Of a DNA stretch of 34,118 nucleotides, positions 1 through 7,456 are shown piece by piece (position 1 is the stretch's first letter; the number at the start of each line of letters is the position of its first letter). This DNA comes from Brevibacillus gelatini (GTDB taxonomy: Bacteria; Bacillota; Bacilli; Brevibacillales; Brevibacillaceae). Under the pieces are notes generated by a model that saw nothing but the letters and a program-made list of their open reading frames with translations, was not told where the DNA came from and searched no databases. Position numbers and translations under genes: made by a program. Location: positions 1 through 34,118 of the forward strand of contig NZ_RHHS01000060.1 in NCBI RefSeq assembly GCF_003710935.1, written 5' to 3'.

Positions 1-23
1 ATTACAGGAATGGCTCCTCTATC

Positions 24-108
24 GTTGCATATGCAACTGTTATCTTTGGTTTCATAGTAATGCGGTGCCAATCGTGCTACAATGCAAAAAAAGCCGATCT
101 GTACCGAT
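24..108 (+). promoter_or_regulatory. Upstream region of the MocR gene: palindrome, extended -10 and direct repeat
   Basis: Three signals sit ahead of the MocR start. A perfect 14-bp palindrome GTTGCATATGCAAC lies at 24-37. An extended -10 (TG-C-TACAAT) lies at 75-83 and has no good -35. A direct repeat CCGAT-N5-CCGAT lies at 94-98 and 104-108, close to the expected transcription start. MocR/GabR-type regulators commonly bind direct repeats near their own promoters, so the CCGAT pair is a candidate autoregulatory site. This is inference from pattern only. Confidence 0.35.
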
Positions 109-136
109 ACAAAATTCACCGCCGGGTAGGGATTTT

Positions 137-1480
137 ATGCACAAATACTTGCAGTTGCAAAATGAACTGGAGGCGCTGATCGCAAACCTCCGGGACGGAG
201 ACAAGCTGCCCTCCATCCGCAAGCTGTCTGACCGGTATCAATTCAGCAAAAGCACTGTCATTTCTGCTTTGAACGAATTGGAAAAGCGCCATCTCATCTA
301 CTCGGTAGACCGCAGCGGCTTCTACGTCGTGAAAAAAGAGCGGGAAGCCACGCAAAAGGATTCAGACATCATCGACTTTGCTACCTCTGCCCCTGATCCG
401 GACGTGTTTCCCTATCTCGACTTCCAGCACTGTATCAATAAAGCGATTGAGACGTACCGCAACGATTTGTTTTTGTACGGCACTCCCAAAGGCTTGCCGA
501 CGCTGATTCCCGTAATCGCCAAGCACCTCGCGGATTACCAGGTGTTTGCCAAGCCCGCGAACCTGTTCATCACCGCCGGCGTTCAACAGGCACTGTCCAT
601 CCTGTGTACGATCCCGTTTCCGAACGGTCGGGAAACCGTGCTGATCGAGCAGCCGAGCTATCACCTGCTTATCAAATATATGCAGTTGCACAAGCTTCCG
701 GTAAAAGGCATCCGGCGAACGGCGCAAGGAATTGATCTGGACCAGCTGGAGCAAATCTTTCGGACCGAAAAAATCAAATTTTTTTACACGATGCCGCGCT
801 TCCACAACCCGCTTGGAACGACGTACAGCCGCAAGGAAAAACAGCAGATTGTCGAGCTGGCGCAGCAATACGACGTTTACGTTGTGGAAGACGACCATAT
901 GGCGGATCTGGAGCATGACAGCAAGGCAGACCCGCTGTTCGCCTACGACCGCTTCGGCCGCACGATTTATTTGAAAAGCTATTCCAAAATAATTTTTCCC
1001 GGCTTGCGCCTGGGCGCTGCTGTCGTTCCCGATGCGCTCTGCGAGACATTTCTTGCGTACAAGGGCCTCCACGACATCGACAGTTCCATGCTCTCCCAGG
1101 CCGCGTTGGAAATTTATTTAAAAAGTGGAATGTTTGAGCGGCATCGGCAAAAAATACGCCAATCGTACCAGCAAAGGTCGAAACTGCTGACTGACGCTCT
1201 GGTCACGCATGCCTCGCGCCCGGACGCTTTGTTTACGTTTCAACCGTTACCGTATCCGGGGATTCACACGCATCTTGTCATCGATCAGCGGATTCCTGTT
1301 TCCCGTCTCATCCAGCAGGCAAAAAAGCGTTCGATCCTGCTGGAAGCGATAGACCAGCATTATCTTCCTGATTTTCCTAAAGAAAACATATTGAAGCTAA
1401 ACGTATCCAACGTTAAAGAAGAAGTGCTGGAAAAAGGAATTCATCAGTTGATGGCGATATTGCATGCGATGCGGTTATAA
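137..1480 (+). CDS. MocR/GabR-family transcriptional regulator (GntR-type HTH fused to class I aminotransferase fold)
   Basis: The 447-residue product begins with a GntR-type winged helix at about residues 1-70 (recognition part around DKLPSIRKLSDRYQFSKSTV). An aminotransferase-like domain follows from about residue 90 to the end. The PLP-binding lysine is visible in SYSKIIFPGLRLG, the usual MocR context. Such proteins are PLP- or aminoacyl-sensing regulators rather than enzymes. The start at ATG 137 is preferred because the HTH begins there and GTAGGG precedes it; an in-frame GTG at 65 would add 24 residues without homology. MocR genes often sit beside the gene they control, but the plus-strand neighbour is a DedA protein and the left side is outside the window, so the target is unknown. 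Family assignment is firm; ligand and target are not. Confidence 0.9.
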   Translation: MHKYLQLQNELEALIANLRDGDKLPSIRKLSDRYQFSKSTVISALNELEKRHLIYSVDRSGFYVVKKEREATQKDSDIIDFATSAPDPDVFPYLDFQHCINKAIETYRNDLFLYGTPKGLPTLIPVIAKHLADYQVFAKPANLFITAGVQQALSILCTIPFPNGRETVLIEQPSYHLLIKYMQLHKLPVKGIRRTAQGIDLDQLEQIFRTEKIKFFYTMPRFHNPLGTTYSRKEKQQIVELAQQYDVYVVEDDHMADLEHDSKADPLFAYDRFGRTIYLKSYSKIIFPGLRLGAAVVPDALCETFLAYKGLHDIDSSMLSQAALEIYLKSGMFERHRQKIRQSYQQRSKLLTDALVTHASRPDALFTFQPLPYPGIHTHLVIDQRIPVSRLIQQAKKRSILLEAIDQHYLPDFPKENILKLNVSNVKEEVLEKGIHQLMAILHAMRL

Positions 1481-1592
1481 TGAAGAAAGGCAAAAAATCC
1501 GACGTGAGCTTCACTGGCGGTTTGCAACATGACTCTACCCATTTTTTCGCTTACGGCAGGCGGATTTTGAGAGATGGATAAAGGAGAATGAA

Positions 1593-2192
1593 ATGGTTCA
1601 GAACGTTTTAGATTTTTTGATGGAATACGGCATTTGGGGAGTCGTCATCCATTCTTTTGCAGACGCCATCATCTTCCCCATTCCCGTGTTCTTTCTGCAA
1701 GTATCACTTAGCCTGATCGATCCATCCTCTGCTTTATGGATTGCTACGGCAGGATATATCGCCTGTCTGCTTGGAACACCAGTCGGCTACTATCTCGGCA
1801 GGTTCCTGGGCCACTCCGTCTTGTACAAACTGCTCAAAAAAGAGTGGATTGATTCGGCGACAGAGCTGTTCCAAAAACGAGGGGAAGTCGCCATTTTTGT
1901 CGGCTCGTTTACGCCGATTCCGTTTAAAGTGTTTACGATTTTGTCCGGCTGCCTGAACTATCCGCTCTGGAAGCTGATTGGCTACGCAGCCATCGGGAGG
2001 GCTGTCAAATTTTACGTCGTCGGCTTCCTGTTCTATTTTTACGGGCGGATGGCGGAAAACATGGTCGGTCACGTCTCCCTGTATGTGTTTTTGCTCATGA
2101 TTCCGATTCTTTTGATCGGACTTCTGGTGCGAAAAATCCGGGCCAAAAGGCAGATGCTGCATACAGTAAACAAGCAAACGGGCAATGAGTAA
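1593..2192 (+). CDS. DedA/VTT-domain integral membrane protein (YqaA-like)
   Basis: The 199-residue protein has several hydrophobic stretches: about residues 12-42, 48-75, 105-155 and a C-terminal segment around 163-185. The last is followed by a positively charged tail, VRKIRAKRQ. The segment SFTPIPFKVFTILSGC with the upstream GYYLGRFLG matches the VTT (SNARE-associated/DedA) signature of the YqaA-type branch. DedA proteins act in the cytoplasmic membrane and have been linked to lipid-carrier recycling and membrane homeostasis. The start follows AAAGGAG with good spacing. The gene lies 112 bp after the MocR gene on the same strand and converges on clpE. No specific substrate can be read from the sequence. 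Confidence 0.85.
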   Translation: MVQNVLDFLMEYGIWGVVIHSFADAIIFPIPVFFLQVSLSLIDPSSALWIATAGYIACLLGTPVGYYLGRFLGHSVLYKLLKKEWIDSATELFQKRGEVAIFVGSFTPIPFKVFTILSGCLNYPLWKLIGYAAIGRAVKFYVVGFLFYFYGRMAENMVGHVSLYVFLLMIPILLIGLLVRKIRAKRQMLHTVNKQTGNE

Positions 2193-2207
2193 ACCTTGCG
2201 CAAGCGA

Positions 2208-2322
2208 AAGGGGCTGTCCGGAAAAGGGCAGTTTCACAAGCAGAAACATGGCTCTATCAACGTTTTTGACAGACAAAAGGGGCGTCTCGAAGTCGAGTTT
2301 TCGACGTTTGAGACAGCCCCTT
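2208..2322. repeat. MITE-like element with 11-bp terminal inverted repeats, possibly acting as a bidirectional terminator
   Basis: AAGGGGCTGTC at 2208-2218 is the exact inverse complement of GACAGCCCCTT at 2312-2322, giving a unit of about 115 bp. Its right half also folds alone: GGGGCGTCTC (about 2279-2288) pairs, with one bulge, with GAGACAGCCCC (about 2310-2320), and GTCGA pairs with TCGAC inside. AGGGGCTGTC resembles the termini of several IS families in Firmicutes, and there is no ORF of note inside. It lies between the converging DedA and clpE genes, where it could stop transcription from both sides. The MITE interpretation is inference. Confidence 0.5.
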
Positions 2323-2354
2323 CTCATGTTTTGGACCTGCGATCCTGCGGGTCC

Positions 2355-4493
2355 TTATGCTTTTTTCACGCGGATGTCGCCGTCCTCGACATCGACCACG
2401 ATAGCGCGCACATCCGCTTCCTCCATCACCAGATCGGCGATGCCGTCCTCTACATACTGCGAAATGACACGGCGCAGCGGACGCGCCCCGAATGCGGGAT
2501 TGTAGCCCAGCTCAGCCAGCTTTTCCTTGGCTGCTTCTGTGACGGCAAGCTCCATGCCTTGCTCTTGCAGATTCGCCACCACATCTTGCAGCAGCAGCTC
2601 GACAATTTTGACCAAATCTTGTTTTTCCAGATGAGCAAAGGAAATGATCGAGTCGAAGCGGTTCAAAAATTCCGGCTTGAAGTACGCGCCAAGCGAGTCG
2701 AGCACAGTGCCAGGCTTAGGCGACTCTGCTCCGAAGCCGACGGAGATTTTGCGCTCGGTCGCACCCGCGTTGCTCGTCGCGATGATGACGGTTTCCTTGA
2801 AGTTCACGGTGCGGCCCTGGCTGTCGGTCAAGCGACCGTCCTCCAAAATTTGCAGGAACATGTGCATGACGTCGGGATGCGCTTTTTCAATCTCATCCAG
2901 CAAAATGATGCTGTACGGGTTGCGGCGCACGCGCTCGGTCAACTGCCCTGCTTCCTCGTGGCCCACATAGCCTGGAGGCGAACCGATCAGCTTGGAGACG
3001 GAATGCTTCTCCATGTACTCGCTCATGTCGAGACGAATCATCGAGTCGCGGGTGCCAAACAGTTCCTCGGCGAGCGCCTTGGACAGCTCGGTTTTCCCTA
3101 CGCCAGTCGGCCCGACGAACAGGAAAGAAGCAATCGGTCTGTTTTTCGGCTTCAATCCGGCGCGGCTGCGGCGAATCGCCTTGGCAACCTGTGTGACCGC
3201 CTCTGACTGGCCGATCACTTTGGCTTCGAGACGTGCCGCCAGGTTTTTCATCCGCTCTTGTTCGTCGCTTTGCAGCTTGCGGACCGGAATGCCTGTCTTT
3301 TGCTCGATCATCTCCTGAATGTCTGCCACTTCGACCTGCGCGCGACGGCCCGCTCCATCCAGCTGATCGAGCTTGGCGAGAATTTCGGCTTCCTCGTCGC
3401 GCAGACGGGCCGCTTGCTCGTAGTTTTCCTGTTCAGTCGCAGCTTTTTTCTCCTGGTTGATTTGTGCGAGCCGCTCATGCAGCTGGGCGGTGTCCGCCCC
3501 GGACGAACGCAGGTTCAGGCGCGAGCCCGCTTCATCCATCAGGTCAATCGCCTTGTCCGGCAGGAAACGGTCCTGAATGTAGCGGTGCGAGTATTCCACG
3601 CAAGCGCGGATTACGTCGTCGGAGTAGGATACCTGGTGGAACGCCTCGTACTTCGGACGCAGCCCCTGCAAAATCTCGATAGCCGCTTCCACTGTCGGCT
3701 CTTTGACCATGACAGGCTGCAGGCGGCGCTCCAGTGCAGCGTCTTTTTCAATGATGCGGTACTCTTTCAATGTGGTTGCCCCGATCAACTGCAACTCGCC
3801 GCGGGCCAGGGCAGGCTTGAGAATGTTGCCTGCATCCATGGAGCCTTCTGCGGAGCCGGCGCCTACCAGCAGGTGAATCTCATCGACGAACAAAATGACG
3901 TTTTTACGCGCTTGCAGTTCGGCGATGACTTGCTTCATTTTTTCCTCGAACTGCCCGCGAATTCCTGTGCCCGCTACCAGCGAAGCGACATCCAGCACGT
4001 ACACCTGCTTGTTTTTCAGCTTGGCGGGCACTTGCCCTTCGGTAATGCGCAGCGCCAGTCCTTCCGCAATCGCCGTCTTCCCTACTCCCGGCTCCCCGAT
4101 CAGAACCGGGTTGTTTTTGTTGCGGCGGTTCAAGATCTCGATGACGCGCTCGATTTCCTGGTCGCGCCCGATCACCGGATCGATCAGCCCGGCGCGCGCC
4201 GCATCGTTCAAATTGCGGCCCAGCTCGTCGAGAATGCCGCCGCGGTCCGGTGCCTGCGGCTCTTGCGCTTTCGGCTTGCCGCCCTTCGCTTGCGCCTGGG
4301 CGAAGCCTTGCAGGAACTCGTCCAGACCGGAGAACGAGGAAAATGGCGTGAAGCCCATGTTCATGCCGATCCCGAACTTGCTGCCCAGCTTGGCGTGGCA
4401 CTCCTTGCAGAGTTGGTAGGCTTGCCGGTTGTTTTGCACTTGTATATGAACAGAAACAGTTGCTTGACGTTGTTTGCAGATTTCGCATTGCAT
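2355..4493 (-). CDS. clpE: ATP-dependent Clp protease ATP-binding subunit ClpE
   Basis: The 712-residue protein is a class I Clp/Hsp100 AAA+ unfoldase that feeds unfolded substrates to ClpP in the cytoplasm. The N-terminal zinc ribbon with Cys3, Cys6, Cys29 and Cys32 is the hallmark of ClpE as opposed to ClpC. The first AAA+ module has Walker [10 protein letters not shown] and Walker [13 protein letters not shown]-like coiled coil follows ([17 protein letters not shown]). The second module has Walker [10 protein letters not shown], the [12 protein letters not shown] pore region and Walker [19 protein letters not shown] motif fits the ClpP-docking loop. The gene is monocistronic, transcribed away from the PadR gene, and preceded by a CtsR-type control region, as expected for a heat-shock Clp gene. 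Start ATG 4493 follows GGGGGT. Confidence 0.97.
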   Translation of the reverse strand: MQCEICKQRQATVSVHIQVQNNRQAYQLCKECHAKLGSKFGIGMNMGFTPFSSFSGLDEFLQGFAQAQAKGGKPKAQEPQAPDRGGILDELGRNLNDAARAGLIDPVIGRDQEIERVIEILNRRNKNNPVLIGEPGVGKTAIAEGLALRITEGQVPAKLKNKQVYVLDVASLVAGTGIRGQFEEKMKQVIAELQARKNVILFVDEIHLLVGAGSAEGSMDAGNILKPALARGELQLIGATTLKEYRIIEKDAALERRLQPVMVKEPTVEAAIEILQGLRPKYEAFHQVSYSDDVIRACVEYSHRYIQDRFLPDKAIDLMDEAGSRLNLRSSGADTAQLHERLAQINQEKKAATEQENYEQAARLRDEEAEILAKLDQLDGAGRRAQVEVADIQEMIEQKTGIPVRKLQSDEQERMKNLAARLEAKVIGQSEAVTQVAKAIRRSRAGLKPKNRPIASFLFVGPTGVGKTELSKALAEELFGTRDSMIRLDMSEYMEKHSVSKLIGSPPGYVGHEEAGQLTERVRRNPYSIILLDEIEKAHPDVMHMFLQILEDGRLTDSQGRTVNFKETVIIATSNAGATERKISVGFGAESPKPGTVLDSLGAYFKPEFLNRFDSIISFAHLEKQDLVKIVELLLQDVVANLQEQGMELAVTEAAKEKLAELGYNPAFGARPLRRVISQYVEDGIADLVMEEADVRAIVVDVEDGDIRVKKA

Positions 4494-4567
4494 GTTTTCA
4501 TACCCCCAAAATGTTTATTTTGGAATGTAGACGTGCACGTTTTGATTCCTGGAAGGTTCCATTGTTG

Positions 4568-4625
4568 TTTGACCTTCTCTGACCTTCGATGACTTTATTA
4601 TAGTTTGACCTTCTTTGACTTTCAA
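4568..4625 (-). promoter_or_regulatory. clpE sigma-A promoter with multiple CtsR heptad operators
   Basis: Read on the minus strand, -35 TTGAAA (4620-4625) and -10 TATAAT (4597-4602) are separated by exactly 17 bp. The spacer is filled by a CtsR box, AGTCAAAGAAGGTCAAA (4604-4620), which matches the RGTCAAANANRGTCAAA consensus. Downstream of the -10 a second box, GGTCAGAGAAGGTCAAA (4568-4584), is preceded by a further weaker heptad AGTCATC (4588-4594). This makes three in-register heptads at 10-bp steps. CtsR is the known heat-shock repressor of Clp genes in Firmicutes; no ctsR gene lies in the window. Confidence 0.9.
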
Positions 4626-4687
4626 GTGGGTTTGCTTGGATTTTGCACATACGTTTGGGAAAAGCTATGCAGGACGCAGGTTCGCTA

Positions 4688-4716
4688 TTGCCTCGCCGAA
4701 GAACCCTCCCTATAAT
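4688..4716 (+). promoter_or_regulatory. Sigma-A-type promoter of the PadR gene
   Basis: TTGCCT at 4688-4693 and TATAAT at 4711-4716 are separated by 17 bp and lie 37 bp upstream of the TTG start at 4753. The promoter is divergent from the clpE promoter, with about 60 bp between the two -35 elements. PadR regulators usually repress their own promoters, but no clear dyad was identified. Confidence 0.6.
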
Positions 4717-4752
4717 GATCTTGATATTCGTAAAAGTCAGGGGGCTTCTCAC

Positions 4753-5304
4753 TTGAACACACTCGCGTATGGACTCCTGGGGCTGGTCGCCCGCACACCC
4801 AGCTCTGGCTATGATCTGATGCTCAAGCTGCAACCATTTTGGCAGGCCAAACACAGCCAGATTTACCCGTTGCTGGCCAAGCTGGAACAGGAGGGCTATC
4901 TGGAGTTCACTCGCATCCACCAGACAGATCGTCCGGACAAAAAAGTGTATTCGATTACGGAAAAAGGACAGATCGCGCTGCAAGTCTGGCTCAGTGAACC
5001 GGCAGCGGAGCCTGTCGTCCGGGACGAACTGGTGCTGAAAACGTACTGCCTTGGTCTTGCAGATAGAAAAGCGGCTGCAGCCTTGTTTGTCGAACGCATC
5101 CAGCAATGCCGCGAGAATTTGGACATGTACGAGCACTACATCCAGGAATACAGGGCAGATGCTGTCGACCATGCCCATCCTCCCGATCACCCGGATCATC
5201 CGTCGTTTGGCGATTACCTTTTGCTCTCGTGGGGAGCGCGGCGCATGAGAGAGGACATCGCCTGGTGCGAGTGGGTTCTGGAGCTGCTCAAAAAGGGCGA
5301 ATAA
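4753..5304 (+). CDS. PadR-family transcriptional regulator
   Basis: The 183-residue product opens with a PadR winged helix (about residues 5-80): LAYGLLGLV, SGYDLMLKL, HSQIYPLLAKLEQEGYLE and VYSITEKGQIALQVWL are all typical. A helical C-terminal dimerisation domain (PadR C-terminal/Vir_act_alpha type) follows at about 90-180. The protein should be a dimeric ligand-responsive repressor. The start is placed at TTG 4753 because AGGGGG lies 8 bp upstream and the PadR fold starts immediately after it. The reading frame continues upstream without homology and crosses the promoter. The regulated gene is not apparent; neither neighbour is a typical PadR target such as a drug exporter. Confidence 0.85.
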   Translation: MNTLAYGLLGLVARTPSSGYDLMLKLQPFWQAKHSQIYPLLAKLEQEGYLEFTRIHQTDRPDKKVYSITEKGQIALQVWLSEPAAEPVVRDELVLKTYCLGLADRKAAAALFVERIQQCRENLDMYEHYIQEYRADAVDHAHPPDHPDHPSFGDYLLLSWGARRMREDIAWCEWVLELLKKGE

Positions 5305-5320
5305 CGAGCAACCAAAAGCA

Positions 5321-5370
5321 AAAAAGCAAACGAGTCTTTGGAACCGTTTTCCAAAAACCGTTTGCTTTTT
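5321..5370. terminator. Bidirectional Rho-independent terminator between the PadR gene and rbsK
   Basis: AAAAAGCAAACG (5321-5332) pairs perfectly with CGTTTGCTTTTT (5359-5370), and an inner TTTGGAA/TTCCAAA pairing extends the stem. A-tracts and T-tracts on the two sides allow it to work for both converging genes. Confidence 0.85.
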
Positions 5371-5398
5371 CGTTTGGCCTGCCTGGATCTACAGCAGC

Positions 5399-6301
5399 CT
5401 AAAACGTATGTGCCTCTACTTCCGCAAGCGTCGGCAGGGACGGCTGCGCCCCGCGTCTGGTCACGACAATCGCCGCTACTTTGCTGGCAAATGCCGCCGC
5501 TTCCGCTTCCGCCATCCCCTTTGCGATCCCGACAGCAAAGGCTGCCGTAAACGAATCGCCAGCCGCCGTCGTGTCCACTGGCTCCACCCGGCAGGCAGGC
5601 ACGTGTGTAGCGCCTTCTGCCGTCACGAGCAGAGCGCCTTTTTCACCCAGCGTCACGATAACCCGCTTCGGCCCGTTTGCCAAGAGCTTTTTCGCCGCCG
5701 TCTCCGCTTCTGAAAGCGTTGCAGTCGGCATGCCGCTCAAGCTCGCAAGCTCTGTCTCGTTTGGCGTCAACGTGTGGACGTGTTGCAGCAGCTCGGGCGA
5801 GAGCGCCTGCGCCGGAGCCGGATTCAAAATGACCAGCTTGCCCAGTCCGGATGCCTTTTTCACAACGTATTCCACTACGGGAAGCGGAATTTCCAGTTGC
5901 AGCAGCACGACGTCGCTCTTTTCGAGGATGGACAGGTTCTCTTCGATGTGCTCTACGCTCATTTGCGCATTGGCTCCCGGGACGAGCACAATGTTGTTTT
6001 CCCCGTCATCGCTCACATTAATAAAAGCCATTCCCGTCGTCCCCGAGCGCTTGATTCCTTCCACGTGAACGTGCGCCTCTGTCAGGCTGTTCAGCAGCTT
6101 GCTGCCGTACTCGTCCTCGCCGACCATCCCGATCATGGAAACGTGCGCGCCCAGACGCGCAGCGGCAACCGCCTGATTGGCCCCTTTGCCGCCTGGGATC
6201 AGCCGGAAGTCATGGCTGGAAATCGTTTCTCCTGCCTTGGGCAAATGGTGGACGTGAGAGACGAGATCCATGTTGAGGCTGCCTACTACTGTGATTTTCA
6301 C
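5399..6301 (-). CDS. rbsK: Ribokinase
   Basis: The 300-residue PfkB-family sugar kinase phosphorylates D-ribose to ribose 5-phosphate in the cytoplasm. The N-terminal GSLNMDLV and GGKGANQAVAAARLGA segments hold substrate-binding residues. The C-terminal PVDTTAAGDSFTAAF carries the DTxGAGD-like anion hole with the catalytic aspartate (here DTTAAGD, the ribokinase form). NPAPAQ and TPNETE are also typical of RbsK. The start is GTG 6301, with GGGAGGAG about 10 bp upstream. No ribose transporter or rbsR accompanies it, so it is a solitary rbsK. It shares a terminator with the converging PadR gene and may be co-transcribed with the upstream Imm33-like gene. Confidence 0.92.
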   Translation of the reverse strand: MKITVVGSLNMDLVSHVHHLPKAGETISSHDFRLIPGGKGANQAVAAARLGAHVSMIGMVGEDEYGSKLLNSLTEAHVHVEGIKRSGTTGMAFINVSDDGENNIVLVPGANAQMSVEHIEENLSILEKSDVVLLQLEIPLPVVEYVVKKASGLGKLVILNPAPAQALSPELLQHVHTLTPNETELASLSGMPTATLSEAETAAKKLLANGPKRVIVTLGEKGALLVTAEGATHVPACRVEPVDTTAAGDSFTAAFAVGIAKGMAEAEAAAFASKVAAIVVTRRGAQPSLPTLAEVEAHTF

Positions 6302-6483
6302 AACGTGCTGTCTCCTCCCTGTTTCATTTGTCAGTGTCTTTTTTTCCAGATTTGTTTTTTGTCAATTTGTTGTTGGGCAAACATTCACTCGTTAAACTGT
6401 ACTGGCCTGTCTCTTCGTACTCGCTTTTTCCCACCCATGATACCATCACCATGTGCTGCCTTCAACAAAGGCCCCAGATCGCT

Positions 6484-6497
6484 TATCAGCGTTTTCA
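6484..6497 (-). promoter_or_regulatory. Possible cre (CcpA) site upstream of rbsK
   Basis: On the minus strand TGAAAACGCTGATA matches the catabolite-responsive element consensus TGWAANCGNTNWCA at all but one position. It lies just after the stop of the upstream gene and about 180 bp before rbsK. A TTGACA hexamer at 6360-6365 (minus) could be a -35, but no convincing -10 follows. Carbon-catabolite control of a sugar kinase is plausible; the call rests on a short match. Confidence 0.3.
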
Positions 6498-6504
6498 GCA
6501 GCTC

Positions 6505-7185
6505 CTATTCACCTGAGCGCTGCTCGTGCAACGTCGGCCAGACGTTCTCATCATGCTCGTCCAGCACCGCTTCAATCTGGTCGCCTCTGAACACAGCGAT
6601 GTAGCCGCGCGGCAGTGCCAGCGCCTGCAAAAGAGACGGACGGTGCTTTAGCAGTTGGAAAATGTAGTACGATTCCAGCCCGTCGCTGTCCACCTCGCCC
6701 CGCACAGGCCCGAGATACCAGCCGGAGTCGCCTGCTTCCCTTTGTTCGGCGCGCTGCAAATAGACATGTTCCTCTTCAAGTGCCCCTTTGGCCACCACGA
6801 TCTTGTCCTGGAACAGCGCAGCTTCTCCTGTCAGTTGCAACGTTTGCAGGCAGTGGTTTTGCGCCATCTGGATATAGAGCGACACGGATAGGTCGCGGTT
6901 TGTTTCTGTAAACGGATTCGTGTCATAGTCCGGTGCGACAATTTCCATCTGGCCTTCGTGCCCTTCGCGTTCCTTTACAATCAAAATCGTCCAGCCTACT
7001 TGGATTTTCGCACCGTTTCGCAGTGGCCCGTTCTCATGCTCCACATCCGCAAACAGATCGAGCAAAAAGTCGGCCTGCTCCGCCAGAAACTCCCGGCAAG
7101 TCACGACGAAGATTTTGTTGCTGATTTGCTTGGTACGTTGACAGAGGGGAAACTGCCCTTGTGGTGGGGAGGTGCTGTTGCTCAT
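6505..7185 (-). CDS. Imm33/DUF2185-domain-like protein
   Basis: The 226-residue product has no clear signal peptide or membrane segment. The C-terminal part (about residues 120-215) resembles the Imm33/DUF2185 fold. It has a VVAKGALEEEHVYLQR strand segment, a DSGWYLGPV motif, and a late segment ending ALPRGYIAVFRGDQIEAV. Proteins with this domain are frequently immunity partners of polymorphic toxins, but many occur as stand-alone proteins of unknown role. The N-terminal half (about 25-110) is not recognised. The start at ATG 7185 is preferred over 7194 because GAAAGG lies 9 bp upstream of it. No toxin gene is adjacent, so an immunity role is not supported by context. Confidence 0.55.
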   Translation of the reverse strand: MSNSTSPPQGQFPLCQRTKQISNKIFVVTCREFLAEQADFLLDLFADVEHENGPLRNGAKIQVGWTILIVKEREGHEGQMEIVAPDYDTNPFTETNRDLSVSLYIQMAQNHCLQTLQLTGEAALFQDKIVVAKGALEEEHVYLQRAEQREAGDSGWYLGPVRGEVDSDGLESYYIFQLLKHRPSLLQALALPRGYIAVFRGDQIEAVLDEHDENVWPTLHEQRSGE

Positions 7186-7371
7186 CGGTAACATCCTTTC
7201 TTATACGCCGATTGGGCTTGCAAATACGCTCGATTTGGCTGGCAAAATCGTTGCTGGGGCCAAATACGTTAGACTCGTTGGTAATAGGGTACATGGATGC
7301 CAAGACAATGCAGCTTTTTCCCCAGAGAGCGAAGCATGGGAAATACTACCCGGTATCGTCTGCCCTGCCGT

Positions 7372-7400
7372 AAAAAAAGAAGAGGGATGCGCTCCCTCTT
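7372..7400 (-). terminator. Rho-independent terminator of the NRPS operon
   Basis: On the minus strand AAGAGGGA, a 5-nt loop and TCCCTCTT are followed by a C and a run of seven T residues. The stem is a perfect 8 bp (7380-7387 with 7393-7400). It lies about 57 bp after the stop codon of the terminal NRPS gene. Confidence 0.9.
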
Positions 7401-7456
7401 ACGTCATCCCTCTCCATACACATTCGCGTTTTCCCATTACGGTAATGGCCATCTTT

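Noticed and set aside
1492..1570. AAAATCCG/CGGATTTT inverted repeat after the MocR gene as a terminator
   Set aside because: The arms are only 8 bp with a loop of about 60 nt and no adjacent T-tract, so termination is not supported.
2196..4592. Long plus-strand frames (336 and 444 codons) opposite clpE
   Set aside because: They are antisense shadows of a fully recognisable ClpE and contain no known motif.
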